64,000 nt of DNA, from positions 1 through 64,000 of the forward strand of contig NZ_JAKXMK010000023.1 in assembly GCF_022524485.1 (NCBI RefSeq), read 5' to 3'. The DNA is from Pseudonocardia alaniniphila (GTDB lineage Bacteria > Actinomycetota > Actinomycetes > Mycobacteriales > Pseudonocardiaceae). The notes beneath the pieces were generated by a model. That model did not search any database. It was not told the origin of the DNA and saw only the letters and a program-made list of their open reading frames with translations. The position numbers and the translations under genes were made by a program. Shown piece after piece: positions 14,636 through 22,592 of this stretch. How positions within the stretch are numbered: the first letter of the stretch is position 1; every line of letters begins with the position of its first letter.

Positions 14636-17434
14636 CTACTGAGTGGCGGGGGCGGAGGCCGGCGTCGGGATCCTGCCGCGCAGGAGCACGTCGCGCAGCC
14701 GGAGCGACGAGAGCGGCCGGGAGAAGAGCCATCCCTGGTAGGCGTCCACTCCGATGCCGCGCAGCACGTGGAACTGGTCGGCGGTCTCGACGCCCTCGGC
14801 CACCGTGGTGCGGCCCATCGCCCTGGCCATGTCGACCACCGCGCGGGCCACCGCGAAGTCGGCGGGGTCGTCCGCGATTCCTGTGACGAACGCCCGGTCG
14901 ACCTTGACCGTCTGCGCCGGGAGCTCCTTCAGCCTGGCGAGGGAGGAGTACCCGGTGCCGAAGTCGTCGACGGCGAACCGAAGGCCCCGCTCCACGAGCT
15001 CGGCCATCGCGGCCAGCGCGTGCGGCGGGAGCGCGACGAGGCTCGTCTCCACCAGCTCCAGCACCAACCGGTCCCAGGCCAGCCCGGTCTCGGCGATCGT
15101 GTCGCTCACCACGGTGAGGAAGTCGGTCTCCCCGGGCAGCAGCCCGGCCAGGTTGATCGCGATAGCCGGCTTGCGGCCCCGGTGCTCCGGCCAGCCCGCC
15201 GCCTCACGTGCACCCGTGCGCAGCACCCAGAGGTCGAGCTCACGCAGCAGACCCGTGCGCTGCGCGACCGGCAGGAAGTCGGCGGGCGAGATGAGCCCCC
15301 GGTCCGGGTGGGGCCAGCGGACCAGCGCCTCGGCCGAGAGCACCGTGCCGTCCGGGCCGACGACCGGCTGGTACTCGAGCACCAGCGAGTCGCCCGCGAT
15401 CGCCTCACGCAGTTCGGCCTCGAGCTCCAGAGCCTGGGTGGCCGAGCTCACGATGCCGTCGGTGGCCATCCCGATCGCGCCCCTGGCCTGCCTGCGCTTC
15501 GCGTCGTGCATCGCTGCCTCGGCGAACCGGAGCAGATCCGCTGCCCGCACCTCGCCCGTCGGCACGGACGTGGCCAGCCCCACCGACGCCGTCAGCTGCA
15601 CCGGCCTGCCGTGCACCGTGATCGTGGTGCTCAACAGGTCGGCGACCACCTTGGCGAGCAGCTCGGGCCCTCCGACCTCGGTGTGGTCGGAGCAGATCAC
15701 CACGAACTCGTCGCCGGAGAGCCTGCCGGCCGTGCACCCCACCGGCAGCTCCCGCTGCAGCCGCCCGGCCAAGGTGAGCAGGAGGTCGTCGCCCGCCTCG
15801 TGGCCGAGTGAGGAGTTCACCCTGGCGAAGTCGTCGAGATCGCCGCACACGACCGCCACGCGGTAGCGCGACGCCCCCGAGAGCAGCCGGTCCACCAGCT
15901 CCAGGCACGCCGCCCGGTTGGGCAGACGGGTCAGCTCGTCCACGGTGCCCGCGCTGCGAAGCACCTCGGCCGCACGCCGGCGGTCGGAGATGTCGGTGCA
16001 GGCGACCAGCCAGAGCCAGCCGTCCTCGTCGTCGGCGGCCGTGACGGACACCGAGATCTCGCACCAGACGGTGGTGTCGTCGCCACGGCGCAGCGGCACC
16101 GCACCCACCCGGTAGGCGTGCCGGGCGCCGGGCGGCACCGGGCGCAGCCAGCTCGGCAGCGCCGGGCACCCGTCAGCGTTCTCGACCAGATGGGCTTCCG
16201 GGTCGAGCAGCTCGTCGACCGAGAGGGACGTGGCCATGGCGCCGCGCAGGCGCTCCAGCGACGTGTCGAGAAGCCGGCAGAGGCCCTTGTTGGCGTCGAT
16301 GATCCGGCCCGTCGGGTCCACCAGCGCGACCCCGCCCGGCACGATCGCCATCAGGTCGTCGAAGCGCTGGCCCGACAGCTCGACCTGGCGGCGAGCCAGG
16401 CGCTCCGCGCTGACGTCGTGGACCACCCCGACCAGCCGCAGCGGCGTGCCGTCCTCGGCTCGTTCGACCTCGGCCCGGCAGCTGAGCATCCGGTTGCCGG
16501 GCAGCGGCATGTCGACGTGGTGGTCGGTGGTGCGCGACCCCGAACGCAGGCCCTGGCAGAGCATGGCCACCTGCGGGCCCTCGACCGGCGCCGTGCCCGC
16601 CCCGTCGGGGTCGACACCGAGGGAGCGGTAGAGCTCCTGCAGCGTCTCGCTCCGGTGCAGCGTCGAGGTGGCCAGCTCGAAGGTCCACGTGCCCACCCGC
16701 GCCAACCTCTCCAGCTCAGCCGTCCAGCCGGGATCCACCACGCGGCTCTCGAGGTCGACGCAGTCGTTCAGCTCCACCAGCACCACAGCCGACAGCCCGG
16801 CCCCCGGGAGATCCCAGCGCACCACCCGCACGCGCAGGGGGTTGCCATCGGGCCGGATCAGCCGGGCGTCCGCATCCGGCCCGATGACGAGCTGCGACAG
16901 GCTCATCCCGAACAGCGCGCTGCGGCCGGCGTCGGCGGGATGGACCACCGCGCCGTCCGTGCCCCGGCCGGCCAGGCGCAGCAGCGCGGCGTTGACCCGC
17001 AGGATGCGCTCGGCGGAGTCGCAGACGAGCGCGGGAGCCGCCGGCAGCGGGACGATCTCCGGCCCCGCCCCGGTGAGGGAGCTGCCGAAGACCGCGTCCC
17101 GCAGCTCCGGCAGTCCCCGCCTCTCGCCGCCGGGGCCGTCGAGCTCGGCGAGCCGAACGGCACGCGGCTCGGCGGCGGCTTCCGCGGCGCCCTCCGCCTG
17201 CCCACCCTCGGCAGCGCGCTCGCCCTCCGCCGCCTTCGCGGCGCGGGAGAGGAACTTCGCCGTCCGAGGAGGCATCTCGCGACCGAAAACAGCCTGCCGC
17301 GAGCGGAGCAGATCCGCCCGCGCGACGGCGTCGGTGATCAGTCCGTCTGAGTCCTTCGACTCGGGCGCCGACCCACCGGCCGAACCCTCACCAGAACGGT
17401 GTCCGAGCTCTTCCACGTGGCCCCCAGCGGTCAT
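14636..17434 (-). CDS. PAS-GGDEF-EAL cyclic-di-GMP turnover protein
   Basis: A 932-residue signalling protein without obvious membrane helices. Two or three PAS-like domains fill residues about 110-490. The GGDEF domain follows with active motif RLSGDEFVV; no RxxD inhibitory site is seen before it. The EAL domain ends the protein with SAEALVRWPHP, AINLAGLLP, LELVETSL, DDFGTGYSS, VKVDRAFV, AEGVETADQ and QGWLFSRP, so every known metal and catalytic residue of an active phosphodiesterase appears present. It should make and/or degrade c-di-GMP in response to a PAS-bound signal. The first 100 residues are Ala/Glu-rich and variable. It stands alone between terminators and the malic enzyme. Confidence 0.9.
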   Translation of the reverse strand: MTAGGHVEELGHRSGEGSAGGSAPESKDSDGLITDAVARADLLRSRQAVFGREMPPRTAKFLSRAAKAAEGERAAEGGQAEGAAEAAAEPRAVRLAELDGPGGERRGLPELRDAVFGSSLTGAGPEIVPLPAAPALVCDSAERILRVNAALLRLAGRGTDGAVVHPADAGRSALFGMSLSQLVIGPDADARLIRPDGNPLRVRVVRWDLPGAGLSAVVLVELNDCVDLESRVVDPGWTAELERLARVGTWTFELATSTLHRSETLQELYRSLGVDPDGAGTAPVEGPQVAMLCQGLRSGSRTTDHHVDMPLPGNRMLSCRAEVERAEDGTPLRLVGVVHDVSAERLARRQVELSGQRFDDLMAIVPGGVALVDPTGRIIDANKGLCRLLDTSLERLRGAMATSLSVDELLDPEAHLVENADGCPALPSWLRPVPPGARHAYRVGAVPLRRGDDTTVWCEISVSVTAADDEDGWLWLVACTDISDRRRAAEVLRSAGTVDELTRLPNRAACLELVDRLLSGASRYRVAVVCGDLDDFARVNSSLGHEAGDDLLLTLAGRLQRELPVGCTAGRLSGDEFVVICSDHTEVGGPELLAKVVADLLSTTITVHGRPVQLTASVGLATSVPTGEVRAADLLRFAEAAMHDAKRRQARGAIGMATDGIVSSATQALELEAELREAIAGDSLVLEYQPVVGPDGTVLSAEALVRWPHPDRGLISPADFLPVAQRTGLLRELDLWVLRTGAREAAGWPEHRGRKPAIAINLAGLLPGETDFLTVVSDTIAETGLAWDRLVLELVETSLVALPPHALAAMAELVERGLRFAVDDFGTGYSSLARLKELPAQTVKVDRAFVTGIADDPADFAVARAVVDMARAMGRTTVAEGVETADQFHVLRGIGVDAYQGWLFSRPLSSLRLRDVLLRGRIPTPASAPATQ

Positions 17435-17594
17435 GGCGTCTATCTCACCGGGTCAACGACGCCGAATGGCGCTCGATCTGGACGACCGCCCAAACGGCCT
17501 ACCTAACGTTGAGGACGAGAACGCGCTGGTCAGCACCCTGCGTCACCGGTGCATCCATGTGGGGGTGGAGAGGTTAGGACGGGTTACCCGCCCG

Positions 17595-18812
17595 CTACTG
17601 CTCGTCAGGACTGTCCGGAACCGACCGCGCGGCGGACGCCACCGCCGCGGCCACCGCCGGCGCCACCCGCGGATCGAACGGGCTGGGCACGATCCGATCG
17701 ACGGCAAGATCGTCACGAGCCACGGCGAGGATGGCATCGGCGGCCGCGAGCTTCATCGACTCGGTGATCCGCTTCGCCCCCGCGTCGAGCGCGCCACGGA
17801 AGACACCGGGGAACGCGAGAACGTTGTTGATCTGGTTCGGGAAGTCGCTGCGTCCGGTGGCCACGATGGCGACGTGCCGCGCGGCGACGTCCGGGTGCAC
17901 CTCGGGGTCGGGGTTGGAGAGGGCGAACACGATCGCCTCGGGAGCCATCCGGGTCAGGAGCTCCTCGGGCAGCGACGTGCTCGACAGCCCCACGAAGACG
18001 TCCGCGCCGTCGAGCGCCTCCGCCACGCCGCCGCTCGTGCCGCGCGGGTTGGTCAGGTCGGCGAGCCGCGCCTTCTCCTCCGTCATCCCCGGACGGCCCG
18101 GGACGAGAATGCCGCGGGAGTCGAGAACGGTGACGTCCCGCGTGCCGGCCGCGAGCAGGATGCGCGCACAGGCGATGCCTGCGGCTCCCGCACCCGAGAT
18201 GACGACACGCAGGTCCGCGAGCGGACGCACCTGCACAGCGCAGGCCCCGCGCAGCGCGGCGAGCAGCACGATCGCGGTGCCGTGCTGGTCGTCGTGCATG
18301 ACGGGGCAGTCGAGCGCCTCGACGAGCCTGCGCTCCAGCTCGAAGCAGCGGGGCGCCGAGACGTCCTCCAGGTTCACCGCGCCGAAGCTCGGACGCAGCC
18401 GCACGAGCGTCTCGACGATCTCGTCGACGTCGACGGTGTCGAGCACGATCGGGATCGAGTTCAGCCCGGCAAAGGCCTTGAACAGCGCCGACTTGCCCTC
18501 CATGACCGGCAGCGCGGCCCGCGGACCGATGTCGCCGAGCCCGAGCACCGCCGTGCCGTCGCTGACCACGGCGACCAGGCGGTTGGTCCAGGTGTAGCGG
18601 TCCGCCAGCGCGGCGTCGCCGGCGATGGCACGGCTCACCTCGGCCACACCCGGGGTGTACGCGATGGCCAGGTCCCGCTCGTTCGCCAACGGCGCGGTCG
18701 GCTCGATGGAGAGCTTCCCGCCTTCATGGGCGGCGAAGATCTCCTCGCGGGTCGGGCCCGGGGTGGGCAGGGTGCGGTCAGGAACGATCGTCAACGGAGT
18801 CCACTTCCTCAT
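17595..18812 (-). CDS. NAD(P)-dependent malic enzyme
   Basis: A 405-residue short-form malic enzyme that decarboxylates malate to pyruvate. Visible features: AYTPGVAEVSRAI with the catalytic Tyr, TNRLVAVVSDGTAVLGLGDI, VMEGKSALFKAFAG with the catalytic Lys, LEDVSAPRCFELE, CPVMHDDQHGTAIV for metal binding, and the nucleotide motif ISGAGAAGIA. Length fits the bacterial class. It links the TCA cycle to pyruvate and may supply NADPH. The next gene upstream is 230 bp away, so it probably has its own promoter. Confidence 0.92.
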   Translation of the reverse strand: MRKWTPLTIVPDRTLPTPGPTREEIFAAHEGGKLSIEPTAPLANERDLAIAYTPGVAEVSRAIAGDAALADRYTWTNRLVAVVSDGTAVLGLGDIGPRAALPVMEGKSALFKAFAGLNSIPIVLDTVDVDEIVETLVRLRPSFGAVNLEDVSAPRCFELERRLVEALDCPVMHDDQHGTAIVLLAALRGACAVQVRPLADLRVVISGAGAAGIACARILLAAGTRDVTVLDSRGILVPGRPGMTEEKARLADLTNPRGTSGGVAEALDGADVFVGLSSTSLPEELLTRMAPEAIVFALSNPDPEVHPDVAARHVAIVATGRSDFPNQINNVLAFPGVFRGALDAGAKRITESMKLAAADAILAVARDDLAVDRIVPSPFDPRVAPAVAAAVASAARSVPDSPDEQ

Positions 18813-19042
18813 ACGGTGCTGTTGGAGGCGCCCGGAATGCTGGGGCGCTCACTCGCCGTGCACCGGAGGGGCCGCGGTTGTCGACCCGGTCTCCCGGTGC
18901 CGGGGCCTCTCGCGGAACGGCCGCAGGATGACGCGGCGCGGATCGGCAGGGTCGGCTGGCTGGGTACGCGCACGACCCTAGCGTCCGGTCTCCGACCCCC
19001 GGTCACTCGCGCCGACCGTTCGGCCCAGTATCGGCCGTCGAA

Positions 19043-19351
19043 TCACTCCACGGTGGGCCGCAGCCGCCGAGGCCGCGGCCACAACCGCCAGGCCACCACG
19101 GCGAGCACCTCGGCAGCCCCGAGCGTGCGCGAGTCGGTGGACCCGTAGGGGTTGTCGCCGAGCACCCACCAGCCGTCGTCCGTGTGCCGCACGGCGCGCT
19201 TCACCGACAGCTGGCCAGGACGGGTGGCCCACCGCACCAGCACGACGTCGCCGCTGCGTACCGCTGCGCCGAACCTGACGAGCACCACGTCGGCGTCACG
19301 CAGCGTCGGCGACATCGACGGACCGCGGACCGCCACCCTCCGCCAGCGCAC
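19043..19351 (-). CDS. sodX: Nickel-type superoxide dismutase maturation protease (S26 signal-peptidase-like)
   Basis: A small serine protease of about 102 residues in the signal peptidase I clan. The catalytic Ser is in VRGPSMSPTL and the Lys in LSVKRAVRHT; the closing box is VLGDNPYGSTDSRTLGA. It has no membrane anchor, as in SodX proteins that trim the leader of Ni-SOD to expose the metal-binding His. It is divergent from the Ni-SOD gene, 84 bp away, which fixes the role. Start: GTG at 19351, with GAGGGG 6 nt upstream; GTG at 19357 or 19336 are alternatives. Confidence 0.88.
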   Translation of the reverse strand: MRWRRVAVRGPSMSPTLRDADVVLVRFGAAVRSGDVVLVRWATRPGQLSVKRAVRHTDDGWWVLGDNPYGSTDSRTLGAAEVLAVVAWRLWPRPRRLRPTVE

Positions 19352-19435
19352 CCGCACCCCCTCGCCACCCTGCTGCGGCCGGAGTCCCAGAGTAGTGTCG
19401 GGCGCGCCAGAACGATCACCAACCAGGGAGGACCC

Positions 19436-19852
19436 ATGCGGCTGCTGTCCCGCATTCTCCGCCCGCGGCTGGAGGCCACCGCTCACTGCGACCTCCCCTG
19501 CGGCGTGTACGACCCGGCACAGGCGCGGATCGAGGCCGAGTCGGTCAAGGCCATCCAGGAGAAGTACCAGAGCAACGAGGACCCCGAGTTCCGCACGCGT
19601 GCTGTCCTGATCAAGGAGCAGCGCTCCGACCTGGTCAAGCACCACCTGTGGGTGCTCTGGACCGACTACTTCAAGCCGCCGCACTTCGAGAAGTACCCGG
19701 AGCTGCACGAGCTGTTCAACAAGGCCACCAAGAAGGCAGGCGGCGGCCCCGACGGCGCCAAGTCCTCGATGGACCCTGCCACGGGCCAGGAGCTGCTCGA
19801 CCTCATCGCCCAGATCGACAAGATCTTCTGGGAGACCAAGTCGGCTGCCTGA
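19436..19852 (+). CDS. sodN: Nickel superoxide dismutase
   Basis: A 138-residue Ni-SOD. The first 16 residues are a leader to be removed, after which His17 starts the nickel hook HCDLPCGVYDP, where the N-terminal amine, Cys and His bind nickel. The helical body follows (KAIQEKYQ, LVKHHLWVLWTDYFKPPHFE, LLDLIAQIDKIFWETK). The enzyme converts superoxide to O2 and H2O2 in the cytoplasm as a hexamer. The ATG at 19436 has the ribosome site AGGGAGGA. In Streptomyces such genes are repressed by the nickel regulator Nur; no Nur box was identified with confidence here. Confidence 0.95.
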   Translation: MRLLSRILRPRLEATAHCDLPCGVYDPAQARIEAESVKAIQEKYQSNEDPEFRTRAVLIKEQRSDLVKHHLWVLWTDYFKPPHFEKYPELHELFNKATKKAGGGPDGAKSSMDPATGQELLDLIAQIDKIFWETKSAA

Positions 19853-19868
19853 TACAGGCGCTGAACGC

Positions 19869-19908
19869 GGCGCTGACCAACGGGAGCACCCTCCCGTGGT
19901 CAGCGCCG
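19869..19908 (+). terminator. Rho-independent terminator of sodN
   Basis: GGCGCTGACCA (19869-19879) pairs with TGGTCAGCGCC (19897-19907), and CGGGAG with CTCCCG inside it, around a 4-nt loop. GTTTTCGTT follows, so this is a classic terminator 17 nt past the sodN stop. Confidence 0.85.
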
Positions 19909-19937
19909 TTTTCGTTGTCAGCCCGACCGCGCCCTCG

Positions 19938-19998
19938 GCGACATGGACACGTGTCGCTGTTCGTACGCCCCCAGAACAGCGACACGTGTCCATGTCGC
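19938..19998. repeat. Perfect 25-bp inverted repeat with 11-nt loop
   Basis: The arm GCGACATGGACACGTGTCGC plus TGTTC (19938-19962) is matched exactly by its reverse complement at 19974-19998. Each arm also holds its own 10-bp palindrome, GACACGTGTC. The element sits 30 bp past the sodN terminator and 18 bp before the next possible start codon. It is too perfect and too long for an ordinary terminator and has no T-tract. It may be a dispersed extragenic palindrome, a binding site or a structured RNA. Confidence 0.8.
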
Positions 19999-20016
19999 GG
20001 GGTCGGGGTCGGGGTG

Positions 20017-20571
20017 ATGTCACGGCGCAGGTGGGACGATCGGCAGGTGTCGCAGCAGCACCCGGTGCCGGGCTCCACAGACGAGTACCTGGCATCCGTC
20101 GATCCGGTTGTGCTGGCCGCTGGGATGGAGCTGAGCAGCTTCACGACCTGGTTGGTCGAACTTCCGGGGATCCACGATGCCGGTTACATCTGTAGCGTCA
20201 ACGACGCTGAAGGCAAGGCAACGACACTGCTCTGGGCCGGCGAGTCGCATGTCCACGACGTCGTCCGTGCGGAAGCGGCGCGTCGAGGTATCGCACTCAC
20301 CATCCGCCTGGTGCGTTACTCGAACGCCCAACTCCGCGACGCAGCCGATCGGCTTTTCGCGAGTGCGGGTCGCGCGGAGTGGAGCGGCTTCGGTATCACG
20401 TTGATCTCCGGAACGAACGCCACCCGGGACGGCCTGCTCGTCACCGGCGAGTACGACGCGCCGAGCAATGCAGCCCAGGATCCGCGGCTGCCGCACACTC
20501 TGGCGTTCGCCCGAACAATCGCGCCGGAGGTCGTAGCCATTGAGATCGGCCCGGGACCGGTCCCTCTCTGA
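20017..20571 (+). CDS. Conserved-looking hypothetical protein
   Basis: A 184-residue soluble protein with no family I can name securely. It has AGMELSSFTTWLVELPGIHD near the N-terminus, then two alpha/beta-like halves ending GFGITLISGTNATRDGLLVT and PHTLAFARTIAPEVVAIEIG; the pattern loosely recalls the pro-domain of alpha-lytic-type proteases, but no protease follows. No signal peptide or membrane segment. The ATG at 20017 starts right after the 25-bp inverted repeat; a GTG at 20047 is an alternative. It is 61 bp upstream of the GIY-YIG gene in the same direction. Confidence 0.5.
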   Translation: MSRRRWDDRQVSQQHPVPGSTDEYLASVDPVVLAAGMELSSFTTWLVELPGIHDAGYICSVNDAEGKATTLLWAGESHVHDVVRAEAARRGIALTIRLVRYSNAQLRDAADRLFASAGRAEWSGFGITLISGTNATRDGLLVTGEYDAPSNAAQDPRLPHTLAFARTIAPEVVAIEIGPGPVPL

Positions 20572-20632
20572 GCTGACCCGTTCTGTCCGGCACATACGAG
20601 GTGATGTCGGTACGCGGCACCACACTTGCTCC

Positions 20633-21175
20633 GTGACCGCTGCTGACCTCGATGCCGTTGTCGCCGATCTGCACACCGACCCCATCGGCGCGGGCGACAT
20701 CCGCTCACGCGCACCGGCAATCGCCGGTCTCTACGCTTGGTGGGCGGACGTGTCGGTCCTCTCGCATCTGCCTGGACCGCTGCACGGCGCGATCCCGGGC
20801 CTGCGGCTGCTGTACATCGGCATCGCCGCAAGGCTGAGGTCACGCCTCGCGTCGAACCACATGAGACGAAGCGGCAGCTCGACCCTGCGCCGCACCCTGG
20901 CCGGCCTCCTGATCGACGACGAGCGGTACAGGACCCGCTGGACCGATCGCGTCGTCCTCGTCGACGACGACGAGGTCCGCCTGACGGAATGGATGATCAC
21001 CCACTTACGTGTGTCCTGGTGCGAGCACCCGGCACCGCGCGACGTCGAGAAGCAGATCATCAACACGCTGCGCCCGCCGCTGAACGTCGAGCACGCATCG
21101 GGGGCAGCGCGGGACATCGTCAAGGCGGCCCGGCGGGCGTACTACAGCAGCGCCGGCCCTCGCCCGGGCACCTGA
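20633..21175 (+). CDS. GIY-YIG nuclease-family protein
   Basis: About 180 residues. The first motif is AGLYAWWAD (GIY-like), the second LRLLYIGIAARLRSRLASNH (YIG plus the conserved Arg), and near the end EKQIINTLRPPLN carries the metal-binding Glu and the Asn usual in this clan. These are the residues of a single-domain endonuclease that cuts DNA or RNA using one metal ion. No helix-turn-helix or methylase partner is beside it, so its role (repair, mobile DNA or defence) is open. The GTG at 20633 is preceded by a CACACT box 6 nt away and no ribosome site. Confidence 0.7.
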   Translation: MTAADLDAVVADLHTDPIGAGDIRSRAPAIAGLYAWWADVSVLSHLPGPLHGAIPGLRLLYIGIAARLRSRLASNHMRRSGSSTLRRTLAGLLIDDERYRTRWTDRVVLVDDDEVRLTEWMITHLRVSWCEHPAPRDVEKQIINTLRPPLNVEHASGAARDIVKAARRAYYSSAGPRPGT

Positions 21176-21204
21176 CCACAGGCACGTCGCCGGCCCGTGA
21201 ACGG

Positions 21205-21534
21205 TCAGTGCTCGGGCACGGTCACGGCCTCCGCCAGCAGCCGCCGTACGTGCTCTCCGCGGGCGCGGTAGAGCACGCGCCTTCCGTCGCGCCTGGTGGC
21301 GACGAGGCCGGTCATCCGCAGCTTCGCGAGGTGCTGGGACACCGCGGGCCGCGCGGCACCACTGACCGCGGCGAGGGCCGACACGTCGTACTCGCCGCCG
21401 CACAGGAGCCAGAGCAACCGCAGGCGGGTGGGGTCGGCGAGCATCCGGAACGACTCAACTGCGACATCCACGCGGTCGCCCGGTGGCAGCCGTTGCCACT
21501 GTTCGGCACCTGCATCGTAGTCGCGTGCGTACAT
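21205..21534 (-). CDS. ArsR/SmtB-family metal-responsive repressor
   Basis: A 109-residue winged-helix regulator: FRMLADPTRLRLLWLL, then the recognition helix in RPAVSQHLAKLRMTGLVATR and the wing RRDGRRVLYRARG, with an acidic/His C-terminus (VTVPEH). Members of the class bind Zn, Ni, Co or similar and release DNA when loaded. It faces the CDF exporter gene; the two start codons are 20 bp apart and an inverted repeat fills the space, so this protein most likely controls that exporter and itself. The ATG at 21534 is used. Confidence 0.88.
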   Translation of the reverse strand: MYARDYDAGAEQWQRLPPGDRVDVAVESFRMLADPTRLRLLWLLCGGEYDVSALAAVSGAARPAVSQHLAKLRMTGLVATRRDGRRVLYRARGEHVRRLLAEAVTVPEH

Positions 21535-21547
21535 GAGCACGTATGGT
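21524..21547 (+). promoter_or_regulatory. Promoter and candidate ArsR operator of the CDF exporter
   Basis: CGTGC-N8-GCACG (21524-21541) is an inverted repeat immediately followed by TATGGT (21542-21547), a -10 box ending 6 nt before the exporter ATG at 21554. A repressor on the repeat would block the promoter; the site also covers the ArsR start codon. Confidence 0.5.
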
Positions 21548-21553
21548 GCCCTG

Positions 21554-22582
21554 ATGCAGACCGCGTCGCAAACCGGCCACGGGCACGGCCATGGACACGG
21601 CCACGGAGGGCACGGACACGCCCGCGGCGTGCGACGGCTCTGGGACGCAGTCCGCCACCTCGTCGTCCCGCACAGCCACGACCCGGCCGACCGCGTCGAT
21701 CAGGCCATGGCGGCCTCCAGGGCCGGGATGCGGGCCCTGTGGGTCTCCCTCGCCGTGCTCGGCGCCACAGCGGCGTTCCAGGCCGTCGTGGTGGTGGCGT
21801 CCGGTTCCGCGGCGCTGCTGTCGGACACCATGCACAACGTCGCCGACGCCGCGACCGCCGTGCCCATCGGGATCGCCTTCCTGCTCGCCAGGCGTCCGCC
21901 GACGCGCCGGTTCACCTACGGCTACGGACGCGCGGAGGACGTCGCAGGCATCGTCGTGGTGCTGGTGATCCTCGGCTCCGCGGTCTTCGCCGGCTACGAG
22001 TCGGTGCGCAGGCTCGCGGAGCCCACCGACGTCCGGTTCCTCGGAGCGGTCGCCATCGCCGGTCTGATCGGCGCCGCGGGCAACGAGATCGCCGCCCAGG
22101 TGCGCATCCGCACCGGACGGCGGATCGGATCCGCCGCGCTCGTCGCCGACGGCCTGCATGCCCGTACCGACGCGCTCACCTCGCTCGCCGTGCTGCTGTC
22201 CGCGGGCGGGGCGGCGTCGGGCTGGAGGTGGGCCGACCCGGTGGTGGGCCTGGCCATCACGGCCGCGATCGTCACCGTCACCTGGGGCGCCGCCAGGCAG
22301 GTGCTCGCCCGCCTGATGGACGCCGTCGACCCCTCGCTGGTCGAGCGGGCCGTCGCGGCGCTGCAGGGCGTGGCGGGGGTGGTCGGCGTCGACGGCGTGC
22401 GGCTGCGCTGGATCGGGCACGCCCTGCGCGCCGAGGTGGATCTGTCGGTCTCCCCCGGCGTCAGCATCGAGCGTGCCCATGCCATCGCGCACGCCGCCGA
22501 GCACGAACTCACACACGCCGTACCCCGGCTCACCGCCGCCACCGTGCACGCACACCCCGCGCGAAGCCCGGTCGCACACTAG
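21554..22582 (+). CDS. Cation diffusion facilitator (CDF) family metal exporter
   Basis: A 342-residue membrane transporter with a His-rich cytoplasmic start (GHGHGHGHGGHGH) that can bind zinc-like ions. Six membrane helices follow; the metal-site motifs are SDTMHNVADA in helix II and DGLHARTDA in helix V. The C-terminal domain (VVGVDGVRLRWIGHALRAEV, VSPGVSIERAHAIAHAAEHE) is the usual CDF regulatory fold. It should export divalent metal against protons. The ATG at 21554 is chosen because it is 6 nt past the -10 box; an ATG at 21533 would overlap the divergent gene. Confidence 0.9.
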   Translation: MQTASQTGHGHGHGHGHGGHGHARGVRRLWDAVRHLVVPHSHDPADRVDQAMAASRAGMRALWVSLAVLGATAAFQAVVVVASGSAALLSDTMHNVADAATAVPIGIAFLLARRPPTRRFTYGYGRAEDVAGIVVVLVILGSAVFAGYESVRRLAEPTDVRFLGAVAIAGLIGAAGNEIAAQVRIRTGRRIGSAALVADGLHARTDALTSLAVLLSAGGAASGWRWADPVVGLAITAAIVTVTWGAARQVLARLMDAVDPSLVERAVAALQGVAGVVGVDGVRLRWIGHALRAEVDLSVSPGVSIERAHAIAHAAEHELTHAVPRLTAATVHAHPARSPVAH

Positions 22583-22585
22583 TGT
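22580..22585 (+). promoter_or_regulatory. Predicted -10 box of a leaderless promoter (phosphatase gene)
   Basis: TAGTGT ends 7 nt before the GTG at 22593 and shares its first three bases with the stop codon of the CDF gene. No ribosome site is present in this short gap. Confidence 0.5.
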
Positions 22586-22592
22586 CGGTGCG

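Noticed and set aside
16668..19148. An 826-residue plus-strand open frame
   Set aside because: It runs antisense across parts of three clear genes (GGDEF/EAL, malic enzyme, sodX) and has no family similarity.
19403..19435. Nur box in the sodN promoter
   Set aside because: No clear TTGCA-type dyad could be identified in the 84-bp gap; nickel control is only inferred from related species.
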